Below are positions 1-10,989 of a stretch of 37,348 bases of DNA, in pieces. Location: NCBI GenBank assembly GCA_947463095.1, contig CANHRE010000019.1, forward strand, positions 1-37,348, read 5' to 3'. The stretch comes from Flavobacteriales bacterium (GTDB lineage Bacteria > Bacteroidota > Bacteroidia > NS11-12g > UBA955). The stretch's first letter is position 1; the number at the start of each line of letters is the position of its first letter. Below the pieces are notes generated by a model. The model was not told the origin of the DNA. It saw nothing but the letters and a program-made list of their open reading frames with translations, and ran no database searches. Both the position numbers and the translations under genes were made by a program.

Positions 1-956
1 ATGTGATCTGGCTTATTGGCGTACTTCTGGTCTAGTTTAGAACGAACAACGCCTTTCACTACCGGATTTACGGCCTCAAGGTGGCTGGGGTTTGCAGCCA
101 GGTGGAGATGCACCTTTTTACCGCTTTTGGTATCCACAACGGTATCGTAACCAAGGTGGTATTTTACATCACCCTCAAACTGGTCATTCTGGAACACCTT
201 ACCTTCAAACTCACCAAAAATCTGGGTATAGGTTTTGTTGAAGATGTTGGCCAGCACATTTAGGCGGCCCCTGTGAGCCATGCCCATTACAAACTCTTCC
301 ACGCCGAGGCCGGAACCATATTGTATCACGGCGTCAAGCGCGGGAATCAGGCATTCAAGACCTTCTACGGAAAAGCGCTTCTGGCCGATATATTTGGTGT
401 GTAGGAAGTTTTCAAAAACGGTAGCCTGGTTCAATTTTTCCAGGAAATGACGCTTTTCATCTACTGTCAATTCAGGGCGATTGCGCGTTTTTTCAATCCG
501 TGTACGCAGCCATTCCAGGCGACGGGGTTCCCGGATGTGCATAAACTCCGAACCAATATGGCCGCAATAGGTTTCTTCCAGCAGTGCGATGATGTCTTTA
601 AGCGAAGCTGAGCCAAGACCTACTTCAGCACCGGCATTGAACACCTTGTCAAGGTCAGCCGGTTCCAGACCAAAATTCGCGATATTCAGATCCGGGCTCC
701 ATTTGCGGCGTTCGCGCAGCGGATTGGTTTTGCTGAACAGATGCCCGCGTTCCCGGTAAGCGTTGATTAGGTTCAGTACATTGATTTCGCGGAGTGCATC
801 TTCGCTGATGCCCTGTTTTTCCGCACCCAGTTCAAAACCTTCGAAGAACTTACGCCAGCCGAAATCCACACTTTCATGGTCGGCCTGATATTGGCGGTAC
901 AGGGTATCAATGGCCGAGGGGTCGGCGTTCAACAGGTATGATGGGTGCTGACTCAT
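1..956 (-). CDS. sucA: 2-oxoglutarate dehydrogenase E1 component, N-terminal part (3' end outside window)
   Basis: This is the thiamine-diphosphate-dependent E1 subunit of the 2-oxoglutarate dehydrogenase complex, which decarboxylates 2-oxoglutarate in the cytoplasmic TCA cycle. Read on the minus strand, an uninterrupted frame runs from ATG at 956 to the window edge (about 318 codons). It begins MSQHPSYLLNADPSAIDTLY, the family's N-terminal E2-binding segment. Further on are the family blocks FSVEGLE, AHRGRLNVLANIF, GDVKYHLGY and LAANPSHLEAVNPV. The catalytic C-terminal half is outside the window. Nothing upstream belongs to the same operon; 957-1702 has no gene. No perfect TAnnTTTG box is seen before the ATG. 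Identity is secure; the only defect is truncation by the window. Confidence 0.95.
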   Translation of the reverse strand, partial: MSQHPSYLLNADPSAIDTLYRQYQADHESVDFGWRKFFEGFELGAEKQGISEDALREINVLNLINAYRERGHLFSKTNPLRERRKWSPDLNIANFGLEPADLDKVFNAGAEVGLGSASLKDIIALLEETYCGHIGSEFMHIREPRRLEWLRTRIEKTRNRPELTVDEKRHFLEKLNQATVFENFLHTKYIGQKRFSVEGLECLIPALDAVIQYGSGLGVEEFVMGMAHRGRLNVLANIFNKTYTQIFGEFEGKVFQNDQFEGDVKYHLGYDTVVDTKSGKKVHLHLAANPSHLEAVNPVVKGVVRSKLDQKYANKPDH

Positions 957-1234
957 CGCAAATAATGTAGCTAAGGGTTGCGAAATTAGCGAATTCGGCA
1001 GGAAGCCTAAGGAAAAGCGCAGCAAATTCTGCGGAGTATGGTAAGATTTGGTTAAGCTAAGAGCGTTCAATCACAGCGAAACGGGAATTATAATGTGGGC
1101 TGATGGTATGTTACAGATCACTGCTGTCCAAAACATTTTTTTAAACAGTTAGTGTGATGATTATCAAGGTGTTAGCCCTCTGTTTTGACGATTATGATTT
1201 TTACCCCCATACCGAATCAACCATATTCTATTCC

Positions 1235-1278
1235 CTTACTTTTTCCTTGATGAAAAAGGATGCAAAAAATCAAGGCTG
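1235..1278 (-). repeat. 44-bp dispersed repeat, inverted copy of 36866-36909
   Basis: The reverse complement of this segment matches 36866-36909 over 44 bp with only a few mismatches around the middle (GCATCC here, GCTTAC there). Its start reads CAGCCTTGATTTTTTGC and its end TTCATCAAGGAAAAAGTAAG. The right-hand copy forms a perfect 11-bp hairpin; this copy forms an imperfect one. The sequence is noncoding in both places. Confidence 0.8.
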
Positions 1279-1300
1279 CTTGGATAGTTGTAAGGGATAA

Positions 1301-1331
1301 GTGGTAAGTGGTAAGTGGTAAGTGGTAAGTG
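1301..1331. repeat. Tandem heptanucleotide (GTGGTAA) x 4.4
   Basis: Four perfect head-to-tail copies of GTGGTAA are followed by a partial GTG. The tract lies in noncoding DNA between two dispersed repeat motifs. A perfect short tandem repeat like this is likely to vary in copy number by slipped-strand mispairing. It is more than 300 bp from either flanking gene start, so an effect on expression is not obvious. Confidence 0.9.
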
Positions 1332-1396
1332 CTGGTTCCCGAGCAGCTTCCTCGGCATTTAGCGGCGGCTTGCGGCGCTCAACGCCTCTCATCCTC

Positions 1397-1565
1397 TGAG
1401 GCCGATCCTTTTGCGGCGTTGCTTGGATGTGGTTGGTGGGATGGTTTGGAATTAGTGATGCGTCATGGTGAGCATATAAAGTCTGTCATGGTGAGCCACG
1501 TCGAACCATTGGGGGTAGTTCCAAACGCTCCCCCACAGTTCATTGCTAACGCAATTCAGTGGGGG
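1397..1565 (-). repeat. Composite dispersed repeat element, inverted relative to the right-end copies
   Basis: On the minus strand this segment has the same motifs as the repeats at 36.5-37.3 kb. The first is a two-tier hairpin, CCCCCAC at 1530-1536 pairing with GTGGGGG at 1559-1565, with an inner TTGC (1543-1546) / GCAA (1551-1554) stem. The second is two copies of a GTCATGGTGAGC-type motif (near 1463 and 1488), one followed by CGTCGAACCATT. The third is a block at 1397-1460 whose reverse complement resembles 36672-36734, sharing ATTCCAAACCAT, CCACCAACCA and AACGCCGCAAAA-type words. It is noncoding. Confidence 0.75.
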
Positions 1566-1702
1566 CAGGCACTATGACGCGAAGCGAGCGGCGGCGGCAT
1601 TTTAAGTTCTTGAAGAGTTGCCACTATTTTGGAATGGTTCTGCTATTCAAAGGCAGTCCTGTATATCAATATTGGCTAAATTTCATGTTGGACAGAAGTG
1701 AT

Positions 1703-2869
1703 TCAAAACAACGTCGCAGGGTGAAGGCGAATCAATTCCTTCCAATCCAAACCATCCTTCCCGGTAGTATAAACACGGTGCGGGTTGAAGGCTTTGCGGA
1801 ATAAATCCATGCCTTTGGATGAGCCTTGGTTGGATTTAATTTCGAGGCCTACGGTTTTCCCTTTCCAGGTAATCACGAAATCAACCTCTACGTCACCCTG
1901 CCTCCAATAGCAAAGTTCAAATCCTTCGTGGGTGTAGGAAAGCAAATGAGAACCAACCGCAGATTCCACTACGCGACCCCAGATTTGAGGATGTGAAATA
2001 GCCTCACTCATATTCATAGGATTGTATGCCTGAACGAGCGCCTGATTATAGGACTGAAATTTTGGGCTGGAGCTCTTTTTTCGGGCAGTATCCACAGCAT
2101 ATTTCTGTAAACCGCAGAGCAAACCGGCCCCATCCAGCAGGTTCAGATAATTTGCTAAGGTAACCGTATTGCCCGCATCCTGAAGTTGACCAAGAATTTT
2201 AGTGAAGGAAAGGATTTGTCCGCTGTACTGTGTTCCCAACTCGAAAAGACTCCTCAGCAGCTGAGGTTTATCGATGCGGGTGAGCATGAGGATATCTCGG
2301 TTCAGGGCACTTTCAATCAAGGAATCTCTTACATATAATTTCCATCGGTCCTCTTGTTCAATTAGATCAGCGGCACCAGGGTAAGCACCATACCACGCGA
2401 ATTGTTCAGGCGTGAAACCAAAAGCCTCTTCCAATTCAGTAAAGCGCCAATGCGGGACGTATAAAATTTCGAAACGACCGGCTAATGATTCACTCAAGCC
2501 TTGTTGCAGTAACAATCGGGATGAACCCAGGAGCCATATTTTGAGTTTTGTATCTGTAAAACGGTCTTCGTCCCACAGGCGTTTTACTGTTTCACTCCAG
2601 TTATAAACTTTTTGAATCTCATCAATAACCAGAATAAATTCTTGGGTTCGGGCCTTCAGACGAGCGGCGTTCCAAATTTCTTCCAGCCAGGATTCGTTTG
2701 CTCCGGAAATCGCATCAGCACTAATCCATTGTGCGTTTGAAATCGCTTGCAGTACCTGTCTGATGAGGGTGGTTTTACCCACCTGCCGCGGACCACTCAG
2801 CACCTGAATGCGAAATTGGTTTTCGCCCATACGGTGCAAAATATCGTTGTAGAGATACCTTTTAAACAT
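1703..2869 (-). CDS. ATP-binding protein, AAA_14 + DUF4143
   Basis: This protein (388 aa) belongs to the widespread ATPase family that pairs an N-terminal AAA_14 domain with a C-terminal DUF4143 region. The cellular role of the family is poorly defined. Visible motifs are a Walker A loop GPRQVGKTT (residues 26-34), a Walker B run FILVIDE (77-83), and a sensor-like KIWLLGSS. Near the C-terminus, DVEVDFVI and GLEIKS look like the PD-(D/E)XK-type nuclease fold reported for this family. There is no signal peptide, so it should be cytoplasmic. The length is normal and the frame intact. It stands alone, flanked by a repeat-bearing gap, which suits an accessory gene. The ATG at 2869 is supported by a -7 box 18 nt upstream. 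Confidence 0.88.
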   Translation of the reverse strand: MFKRYLYNDILHRMGENQFRIQVLSGPRQVGKTTLIRQVLQAISNAQWISADAISGANESWLEEIWNAARLKARTQEFILVIDEIQKVYNWSETVKRLWDEDRFTDTKLKIWLLGSSRLLLQQGLSESLAGRFEILYVPHWRFTELEEAFGFTPEQFAWYGAYPGAADLIEQEDRWKLYVRDSLIESALNRDILMLTRIDKPQLLRSLFELGTQYSGQILSFTKILGQLQDAGNTVTLANYLNLLDGAGLLCGLQKYAVDTARKKSSSPKFQSYNQALVQAYNPMNMSEAISHPQIWGRVVESAVGSHLLSYTHEGFELCYWRQGDVEVDFVITWKGKTVGLEIKSNQGSSKGMDLFRKAFNPHRVYTTGKDGLDWKELIRLHPATLF

Positions 2870-2886
2870 TTACTCAGTACATTGAG

Positions 2887-2917
2887 CAAAAATACTCAAC
2901 ACGCTTAGTAAAAACAA
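2887..2917 (-). promoter_or_regulatory. Candidate promoter with inverted repeat for the DUF4143 ATPase
   Basis: On the minus strand TATTTTTG (2894-2887) fits the Bacteroidota -7 consensus TAnnTTTG. A TTG (2917-2915) lies 20 nt upstream, in the -33 position. The -7 box is framed by a short inverted repeat, TTGAG (2882-2886) and CTCAA (2895-2899), a possible operator. The call rests on consensus only. Confidence 0.45.
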
Positions 2918-2983
2918 GAAACCTCTATATCACAAGGCTTTAGGCGATGTATTGATGCTCGGTTTATGCACAAAGGGATGGAT

Positions 2984-3015
2984 GCAAACGTTTACAAACG
3001 CATACAAATGTTTGC
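2984..3015 (+). promoter_or_regulatory. Inverted repeat upstream of comF with near-consensus -7 box
   Basis: GCAAACGTTT (2984-2993) and AAATGTTTGC (3006-3015) form an inverted repeat with one mismatch and a 12-bp spacer. The right arm contains AATGTTTG (3007-3014), one base away from TAnnTTTG, 40 nt before the comF start. It may be an operator over the comF promoter or simply a chance palindrome. Confidence 0.35.
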
Positions 3016-3054
3016 TGCTGATGATGTGAAAGAAGCCCATTAGAAATTGCTTTC

Positions 3055-3750
3055 ATGAAACAAGATGCATCTTGGATTTTCGGCGATATCGGACGCTTGT
3101 TTTACCCGAAGCTATGTGCAGGCTGCCGTTATGCTTTATTTGAAGCAGAGCAAGGCATTTGCGCAGCCTGTGTTGCCGCATTACCCAGAACGGCATTCAA
3201 AAGCGGAAGTGAAAATCAGGCGGCCCGCATGTTTCACGGAAGGGTAAAATTTATGGGCGTACATAGCTTTTTGTATTTCCACAAGGCCGGAATCACCCAG
3301 AGCTTGCTGCATCAGATCAAATACCGGGGAGGATCTGCGCTAGCCTATCAGATGGGACAGCTCTTTGGTCATAAGCTGGAAACCCGGTTACTACCCGACG
3401 TGCTCATACCGGTACCCCTACATGCTTCCAGACTAAGAGAACGCGGGTATAACCAATCGGAAGCTTTGGCACAGGGTATGGCAGCCGCCTTATACCTCGA
3501 GGTAAATACGCACATGTTATCAAGGACAATGGCAGGCAGAAGTCAAACCAAATCCGGTAGATTAACCCGCTGGAATAACGTAGGAACCAGGTTTGAGTGC
3601 AGTAATGTGGTGTACCCAAAGGAAATACATATCGGGCTGGTTGATGATGTATTAACAACAGGCGCTACGCTCGAATCCTGTGCCCGCGCGCTTGAACAAG
3701 TCGGATATCGAAATCTGAGCGCATTTACCTTGGCCTATGCGGAGTATTAA
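3055..3750 (+). CDS. comF: ComF family phosphoribosyltransferase-like protein
   Basis: This is a 231-aa ComF-type protein, the family linked to DNA uptake in naturally competent bacteria. An N-terminal zinc-ribbon-like cysteine set (C21-x2-C24 and C36-x2-C39) precedes a type I phosphoribosyltransferase domain. That domain carries the family block RERGYNQSEALA and the PRPP-binding loop VDDVLTTGAT (196-205). No signal peptide is present, so it should be cytoplasmic. The length is typical. Many bacteria keep comF without known competence, so its role here is uncertain. Its 3' end is 58 bp before the most likely start of the next gene; a longer version of that gene would overlap it by 14 bp. Confidence 0.9.
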   Translation: MKQDASWIFGDIGRLFYPKLCAGCRYALFEAEQGICAACVAALPRTAFKSGSENQAARMFHGRVKFMGVHSFLYFHKAGITQSLLHQIKYRGGSALAYQMGQLFGHKLETRLLPDVLIPVPLHASRLRERGYNQSEALAQGMAAALYLEVNTHMLSRTMAGRSQTKSGRLTRWNNVGTRFECSNVVYPKEIHIGLVDDVLTTGATLESCARALEQVGYRNLSAFTLAYAEY

Positions 3751-3808
3751 ACAGACGTCCACCCCTGTCATTTTGCTTATCTTCGCAGGGATTTCACCAT
3801 TTACCAAC

Positions 3809-6800
3809 ATGAAAAGAGCACTACTTTTCCCCATGTTGCTGGTTCTAAGTGTTTTAGGACTCGCAGCGCAAAAACCCATTGCCGGTCAATTTACCGGAAT
3901 TCTCGTACCACAATACTCCACCGCCGGTGGCGCCGGAAGCATCAGGCTTCCAGTGGTATTTAAGGCCGCCATCAACAACCTGTTGCCGAACACCCAGTAT
4001 AAATATATGGTTCGTGCAATGAAAATTGCCGACACGGGCCTCACTACCGCTTCCGGTGCGGGAACTGGTATCTGGCTGGACACTTCCGGTCAATGGAGGG
4101 CAAACTCTTCAACGTCACTGACCGCAGTAGGTCAACATGATACCTTCACTACCGACTTTGGTGGAACGTATACCGGATGGTTTGGGTTTTGCCAAAGTTC
4201 CAATGCCATTTTCAACGATGGTTTAAACGTATACCCGCTGATTCAACTCCTGGCCATTAGCCCGGGGGCTGTAATAGAAAAACACTATCTGGCAGACAGC
4301 ATACGTTGTGTTTCCTTTGGAACAACGAATACCAAGGGTACGGCCATTTGGGGCAAAAGCCTGGCCCCGGCTAAATCTATGGTAGCCTTGTTTGACAACA
4401 TCCAAGGCACAGGTCGTCCTATTGCCATGACCTATGTAGAGGGAACGGGCATCACCCCTGCTTCTCTGGCTACGTTTTACACCACAGACATTCTTGGTAA
4501 AGGCGGAAGCTGGGGAACATCTATTCCCAACAAGTTGACCGATGGCATTCGTCGCGTGGCAAACTACAGCCTAAAAACCGGACAGGAATTATATGCCAGC
4601 CTTGACTCCAACGGTGTTTGGGGATGGGGCAGCACCACCAAATCTACTGTTGGTACTACCGGAGGCTCAGCCACACCCATTGCGTTAACTGAAGAAGAAT
4701 GTGCACTGGTACAACCTGATTTTCAATTCTGGCTGCGCACATCCTCAGTGGGAGAGGCCGACGGAAAAGCGCTGCTTGTAGTGCGCAGACGCTATGCCAA
4801 CGATTTCACCTCGTCGGTAACCATGGGTTATGTAAGTGGCACAGCGGATACTGGAACTGGCAAGGATTTGGTGTTGCGTGCACGTACCATTAACTTCAAA
4901 CCTGGTTATACCGCATCAGACAGTTCCTACGCTACCATCAATGACGATAACTTGGTGGAAGGCCTGGAAATTGCCACCATCAGCCTGAGCAATCCCCAAA
5001 AAGGTTCAATCGGATTGGAGCGCACTCATTCATTGAACATCACAGATAATGATGCTGCCAATGTGAGCTTCACAACCACCTCGCTGAATATCAAGGAAAG
5101 TGCCGGCAAGGCATTGATTAAAGTGAAGATGGACAAAGCCTTGAACAGCCCAGCTACTGTGCGCATTTTTGTGAAATCGCGTGGCGACAGCACATTGATA
5201 CCTGACGAATTCCGTCTTGGTAAAACCTATACAGACACGACTATCAGCCTAGGAAAAAGCACTGGTCCTGACAGTTTGGTGTTTTATGCACGTGTGATCG
5301 ATGAAACCGTTGTTGACCCGAATGACACCGTAGTATTGGTGTTGCGCGTTAGCGGTTCTTCCCTGGCGCTGGCTCGCGACAGTGTGATGACCATCATCAT
5401 GCGTGACAACGACCGTCCTGCGGTATTCTCTTTCAAGAACACGGCAATTACCCTCAGCGAAAAGGCCGGAACTGCGAAGATTCGCATTGGCATTGCCAAT
5501 CAGAACGACCAGCAAAGCGATTTCATTTTGAGATTCAGCCCGTCTAAGAGCACAGTAACCGAAGGAAGCGACTTCACCTTTAATCCTTCATCCAAAATTT
5601 ATTCTGTGGCCGCAACAGACCCCGACAGCTTCACTGTTTCCATCCCCCTGATTGACGACGAACTATATGAAGGCAATGAGAAAATGGTGTTTACCATGTC
5701 ATCCCTCACCAACAGCACCATTGGAAAGCCGGATACCATGACCATTACCCTGACCAGCGATGATGTGCCAGTTTATAAGATTCGCAGCATCACCACGGAA
5801 AAAACCGCAGGGGTAGCAGATTCGCTGAACAAGCGCTGCCGCATTTATGGCGTGGTGCATGGCGTGAATACAAGGGTAACAGGCTTGCAGTTTACCGTGA
5901 TAGACACCTCCGGTGGCATCCAGGTATTCAGCCCAACCGGCACATTTGGCTATACCGTTAAAGAGGGAGACTCCGTAATGGTTCAGGGTGCAGTAGGTCA
6001 ATTCCAGGGAACTACCCAATTACAGTTTCTGGATACCATCCGCCGCCTGAGCATCACCGGAAGGGTACGTGCACCCCGTATTGTGAGCACTCTGGACGAA
6101 AGCGTTGAGTCGCAAGTGGTTCGCGTTGATCGTGTGCGCCTGGTCAATGCAGCCGACTGGCCTGCTGTTCCCCTTGCAGCCAATGCATTCAAGCAGCTGC
6201 AAGTGAGTAATGGTGTGAAAACCTATACTATTTCTATTGATGCAGAAACCAATGTTGACGGAACCACGGCACCGGCGGGATACTTCAATATTGCCGGTAT
6301 TGGCGGACAGTTCGACAACAAATCACCTTTTGACTCAGGCTATGTTATTATTCCCCGTTATATCGGCGATGTAAACAACCTGACCGTTCCTGTAATCAGT
6401 TTCAGTACCATCGCAGGCACCTCGAGCGAAACAGATGACTCGAGCGTGATGATTACCATCAACGTGGCCAACGCCAATGCCCAGGTTAATTTCCGTCTGG
6501 CCATCAAAGGTGGTACCGGTACCTCTAATGCAGATTACAACTTCAGTGCTAAGGATGTTGCGCTTCCCGCAGGAACTACCTCATTCAAGTTCAAGGTTGA
6601 CCTCTTTGATGACAATCTGAGCGAAGGCGATGAAACCCTGTTGCTAAGCATCCGAAATAACAACTGGGGTACAGAAATTGGAGCCGACTCGGTTTATACC
6701 CTTACCCTGAAAGACAACGAAAGCAACAGTGTACAGCAGTTGTATGCAGGCAATATGCAGGTGTTTCCTAACCCGGTTCGTGGTGCTGCGGTACAATTTG

Positions 6801-6982
6801 CGCTTCCCGAGCCAGCGGCCAGGGTTGAACTCTGCGATGCTAGGGGTGTTGTTGTGTCTACGAATATTTCCGGAGCTAAAACAGGTGTTTTGAATACTGC
6901 TGGTTTGAGCAGTGGCTTGTATCTGGTGCGCGCGGTATGTGCCGACGGACGCTGGTACTCAGCCCGCCTGAACGTTCAGTAA
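3809..6982 (+). CDS. Calx-beta repeat protein with OB-like domain and T9SS sorting domain
   Basis: This is a secreted protein of 1057 aa. The start at 3809 is preferred over the in-frame ATG at 3737 because it gives a clean signal peptide (MKRALLFPMLLVLSVLGLAAQ) and avoids overlap with comF. After an N-terminal region with no recognised family come Calx-beta-like units (about 294-650), with the acidic turns NDDNLVEGLE, DNDAANV, DNDRPAV and DDELYEGNE. An OB-fold-like stretch follows (about 654-750; GLQFTVIDTSGGIQVF, EGDSVMVQGAVGQF), then one more Calx-beta unit (DDNLSEGDE, about 860-970). The last 80 residues are a T9SS type A sorting domain (VFPNPVRG... SGLYLVR). Calx-beta domains usually bind calcium. 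The substrate or ligand is unknown; an adhesin or surface-matrix role is inference. A strong terminator follows. Confidence 0.88.
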   Translation: MKRALLFPMLLVLSVLGLAAQKPIAGQFTGILVPQYSTAGGAGSIRLPVVFKAAINNLLPNTQYKYMVRAMKIADTGLTTASGAGTGIWLDTSGQWRANSSTSLTAVGQHDTFTTDFGGTYTGWFGFCQSSNAIFNDGLNVYPLIQLLAISPGAVIEKHYLADSIRCVSFGTTNTKGTAIWGKSLAPAKSMVALFDNIQGTGRPIAMTYVEGTGITPASLATFYTTDILGKGGSWGTSIPNKLTDGIRRVANYSLKTGQELYASLDSNGVWGWGSTTKSTVGTTGGSATPIALTEEECALVQPDFQFWLRTSSVGEADGKALLVVRRRYANDFTSSVTMGYVSGTADTGTGKDLVLRARTINFKPGYTASDSSYATINDDNLVEGLEIATISLSNPQKGSIGLERTHSLNITDNDAANVSFTTTSLNIKESAGKALIKVKMDKALNSPATVRIFVKSRGDSTLIPDEFRLGKTYTDTTISLGKSTGPDSLVFYARVIDETVVDPNDTVVLVLRVSGSSLALARDSVMTIIMRDNDRPAVFSFKNTAITLSEKAGTAKIRIGIANQNDQQSDFILRFSPSKSTVTEGSDFTFNPSSKIYSVAATDPDSFTVSIPLIDDELYEGNEKMVFTMSSLTNSTIGKPDTMTITLTSDDVPVYKIRSITTEKTAGVADSLNKRCRIYGVVHGVNTRVTGLQFTVIDTSGGIQVFSPTGTFGYTVKEGDSVMVQGAVGQFQGTTQLQFLDTIRRLSITGRVRAPRIVSTLDESVESQVVRVDRVRLVNAADWPAVPLAANAFKQLQVSNGVKTYTISIDAETNVDGTTAPAGYFNIAGIGGQFDNKSPFDSGYVIIPRYIGDVNNLTVPVISFSTIAGTSSETDDSSVMITINVANANAQVNFRLAIKGGTGTSNADYNFSAKDVALPAGTTSFKFKVDLFDDNLSEGDETLLLSIRNNNWGTEIGADSVYTLTLKDNESNSVQQLYAGNMQVFPNPVRGAAVQFALPEPAARVELCDARGVVVSTNISGAKTGVLNTAGLSSGLYLVRAVCADGRWYSARLNVQ

Positions 6983-7001
6983 ATCAGAATTGATTTTTAT
7001 A

Positions 7002-7038
7002 AAAGACCATCGGCCGCAGGGTCGGTGGTCTTTTTTTT
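7002..7038 (+). terminator. Rho-independent terminator after the Calx-beta protein
   Basis: AAAGACCATCGGCC (7002-7015) and GGTCGGTGGTCTTT (7020-7033) form a 14-bp stem with two G-T wobbles around a GCAG loop. Eight T residues (7031-7038) follow. It starts 19 nt after the stop codon. Confidence 0.92.
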
Positions 7039-7662
7039 GCCTCAATGGAAGATCTGAGCAGCAATTCCCGTGAATAGGGGTGAACGCCTGCATCTTAAAG
7101 CAGCCTCCTATAGCCCGCAGGGACGCTATGTTGTTGTATCCGATCTGGTACATGCATACGGTTAAAAAGCTGGCAATGAGTCAACAGGGTATAAATCACC
7201 CATTCCCGCTCATGGCTGCATTTAAACGAGCGATTTCTGTGGCTTGAATGATCCATGAACTATGTATGAATGCCATTTCCTGCTTCAAACAATGAAGAAA
7301 CGGGAAACACCGGGATTCACATACCCTTACAAAGGCTCAAGTTGCCGCAGTTTACCGGAACTTAAGCTAACTTATAAAGGTGAATCTATCTTATGTAAGT
7401 ATAAAATAGAATTATTCAACAGATCATAAACAAGAAAATAATTTACCGCATAAGTTGACTAAGGAACTTAAATACTGCCAGGGGAAAGGATGAAAGGGCA
7501 TTACACAAAAATTATCCTTAAAATAATAACTTAAAACAAACTTTAACTATTTGAGTTGTAAATGATTGTAAAACAACAGAATTTAAGAATAGAAAGGTCC
7601 GGTAAATAAAGCTTGGAGCTGATTGAATATCGATTTACAATTGTGTGATTATTATAAATTAT
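7039..7662. other. AT-rich gene-free stretch
   Basis: About 620 bp between the terminator and the methyltransferase hold no recognisable gene, RNA or repeat. The last 280 bp are clearly richer in A and T than the coding DNA around them. No TAnnTTTG box was found close to the methyltransferase start. Confidence 0.6.
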
Positions 7663-8544
7663 ATGAAAATTATATTAAAAAAATTAGCAATTTCAGGTTT
7701 AAGGAAGGTAGATGCTTATACCATGAAGCCGATCCGGGTATTGATTGAGAAAAACAGTTCTTTAAAAAGAGCCAGAAAATCTGCTTTGGAAGAAGAGGAA
7801 TTTCTGCACACGGTATCAAACATGTGTGGCGGATTTGCTGGCAGGAAAATCCTTGAGGTGGGTGCTGACCAGAGGGGCCGAATGTTGCGCAGTATTGTAA
7901 ACACACATCAAGCAAAAGAGGCTGTGGGGGTAAACATTGCCGTAAACGATGAGCAATTTCAGCGCAACTGCAGGGTAGTTAAGGGAGATATAACGCAAAG
8001 TGAATTCAGGGATGCTGAGTTTGATATCCTTTTTTCGACAGCGGTATTCGAACACGTACATCATTTTGACAAAGCCATTCAGGAGATGTACCGAATTCTG
8101 AAGCCTGGCGGATTACTCCTTTCCAACCATGGCCCATTATGGTCAACCAGCTATGGGCATCACCTTTGGACCAGATACGGGGGTATGGAATACACGTACT
8201 GGAATGTAATTCTGCCCCCGCATTGCCATCTATTGATGTCGCCGCAGGAGGTGCATGAGATTTTAATAGCGCAATCCATCAATCCCGAGGCCTGTCGCAA
8301 GCTGGTAAGGTACATATTCGAATCGGACGACCAGAACAGGCTGATGTTTGATGATTATGAGCGCATCATTAAAGCTTCGGACTTTGAAATACTGGTTATG
8401 AAGGGCTACGATCATCCGGAAATTGCGAACCGATACATCACGAAGGATTTCATAGGGAATCTGGACCTATTAAGAATAAAATTCCCCGGTTACCAAAATT
8501 TCCATTCTGACGGAATGATGGTGCTTTTGCGCAAACCGTGGTAA
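7663..8544 (+). CDS. SAM-dependent class I methyltransferase
   Basis: This 293-aa protein has the Methyltransf_11-type core: motif I ILEVGADQRG (63-72), an acidic GDI after the next strand, and DILFSTAVFEHVHHFDKAI followed by YRILKPGGLLL (121-153). The acceptor is not predictable. Small-molecule, lipid or glycan methylation are all possible, and the family is frequent in surface-polysaccharide clusters. An upstream GTG (7645) would add six residues; the ATG at 7663 is chosen because it begins a basic, normal-looking N-terminus. The gene stands alone after a long AT-rich gap and ends at a perfect palindromic terminator. Isolation and local base composition hint at acquisition by transfer, which is inference. 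Confidence 0.85.
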   Translation: MKIILKKLAISGLRKVDAYTMKPIRVLIEKNSSLKRARKSALEEEEFLHTVSNMCGGFAGRKILEVGADQRGRMLRSIVNTHQAKEAVGVNIAVNDEQFQRNCRVVKGDITQSEFRDAEFDILFSTAVFEHVHHFDKAIQEMYRILKPGGLLLSNHGPLWSTSYGHHLWTRYGGMEYTYWNVILPPHCHLLMSPQEVHEILIAQSINPEACRKLVRYIFESDDQNRLMFDDYERIIKASDFEILVMKGYDHPEIANRYITKDFIGNLDLLRIKFPGYQNFHSDGMMVLLRKPW

Positions 8545-8547
8545 AGC

Positions 8548-8577
8548 AAGAAAGGCGACCCGCGGGTCGCCTTTCTT
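8548..8577. terminator. Bidirectional terminator between methyltransferase and katG
   Basis: AAGAAAGGCGACC (8548-8560) and its exact reverse complement (8565-8577) enclose a CGCG loop. The perfect 13-bp stem sits between two convergent genes, 4 bp after one stop codon and 22 bp after the other, with A- and T-rich flanks. It can serve both strands. Confidence 0.9.
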
Positions 8578-8598
8578 CTGAGATGCATTGATCGATGC

Positions 8599-10854
<2,256 letters not shown>

Positions 10855-10989
10855 TCATCCTGCAGCGCACCATTAATGGCCGCGACCGCAAGCGTTATCA
10901 AGACCAGGGCAAAGTTAAGAACATAACTAGGCCGATAAAGTTTGAAGGTCAGCTGAAGCGTTGCGTTCTATCAGTTCAGACGCGAAAAG

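Larger units (their letters stand above)
957..1702. other. Gene-free stretch carrying repeats
   Basis: These 746 bp between the sucA start and the 3' end of the DUF4143 ATPase hold no convincing gene. They contain a hairpin repeat (1235-1278), a tandem heptamer (1301-1331) and a composite repeat element (1397-1565). Short open frames here cross those repeats and match no protein family I recognise. The stretch from 957 to about 1230 is plain intergenic DNA, presumably with the sucA promoter, although no textbook box is visible. Confidence 0.7.

Noticed and set aside
1329-1804. Two short plus-strand open frames
   Set aside because: They begin in the tandem heptamer or dispersed repeat, and one runs into the 3' end of the ATPase gene; no coding evidence.
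1703-2869. DUF4143 ATPase as part of a defence or toxin-antitoxin locus
   Set aside because: No partner gene, nuclease or toxin sits next to it; the family alone does not show this.
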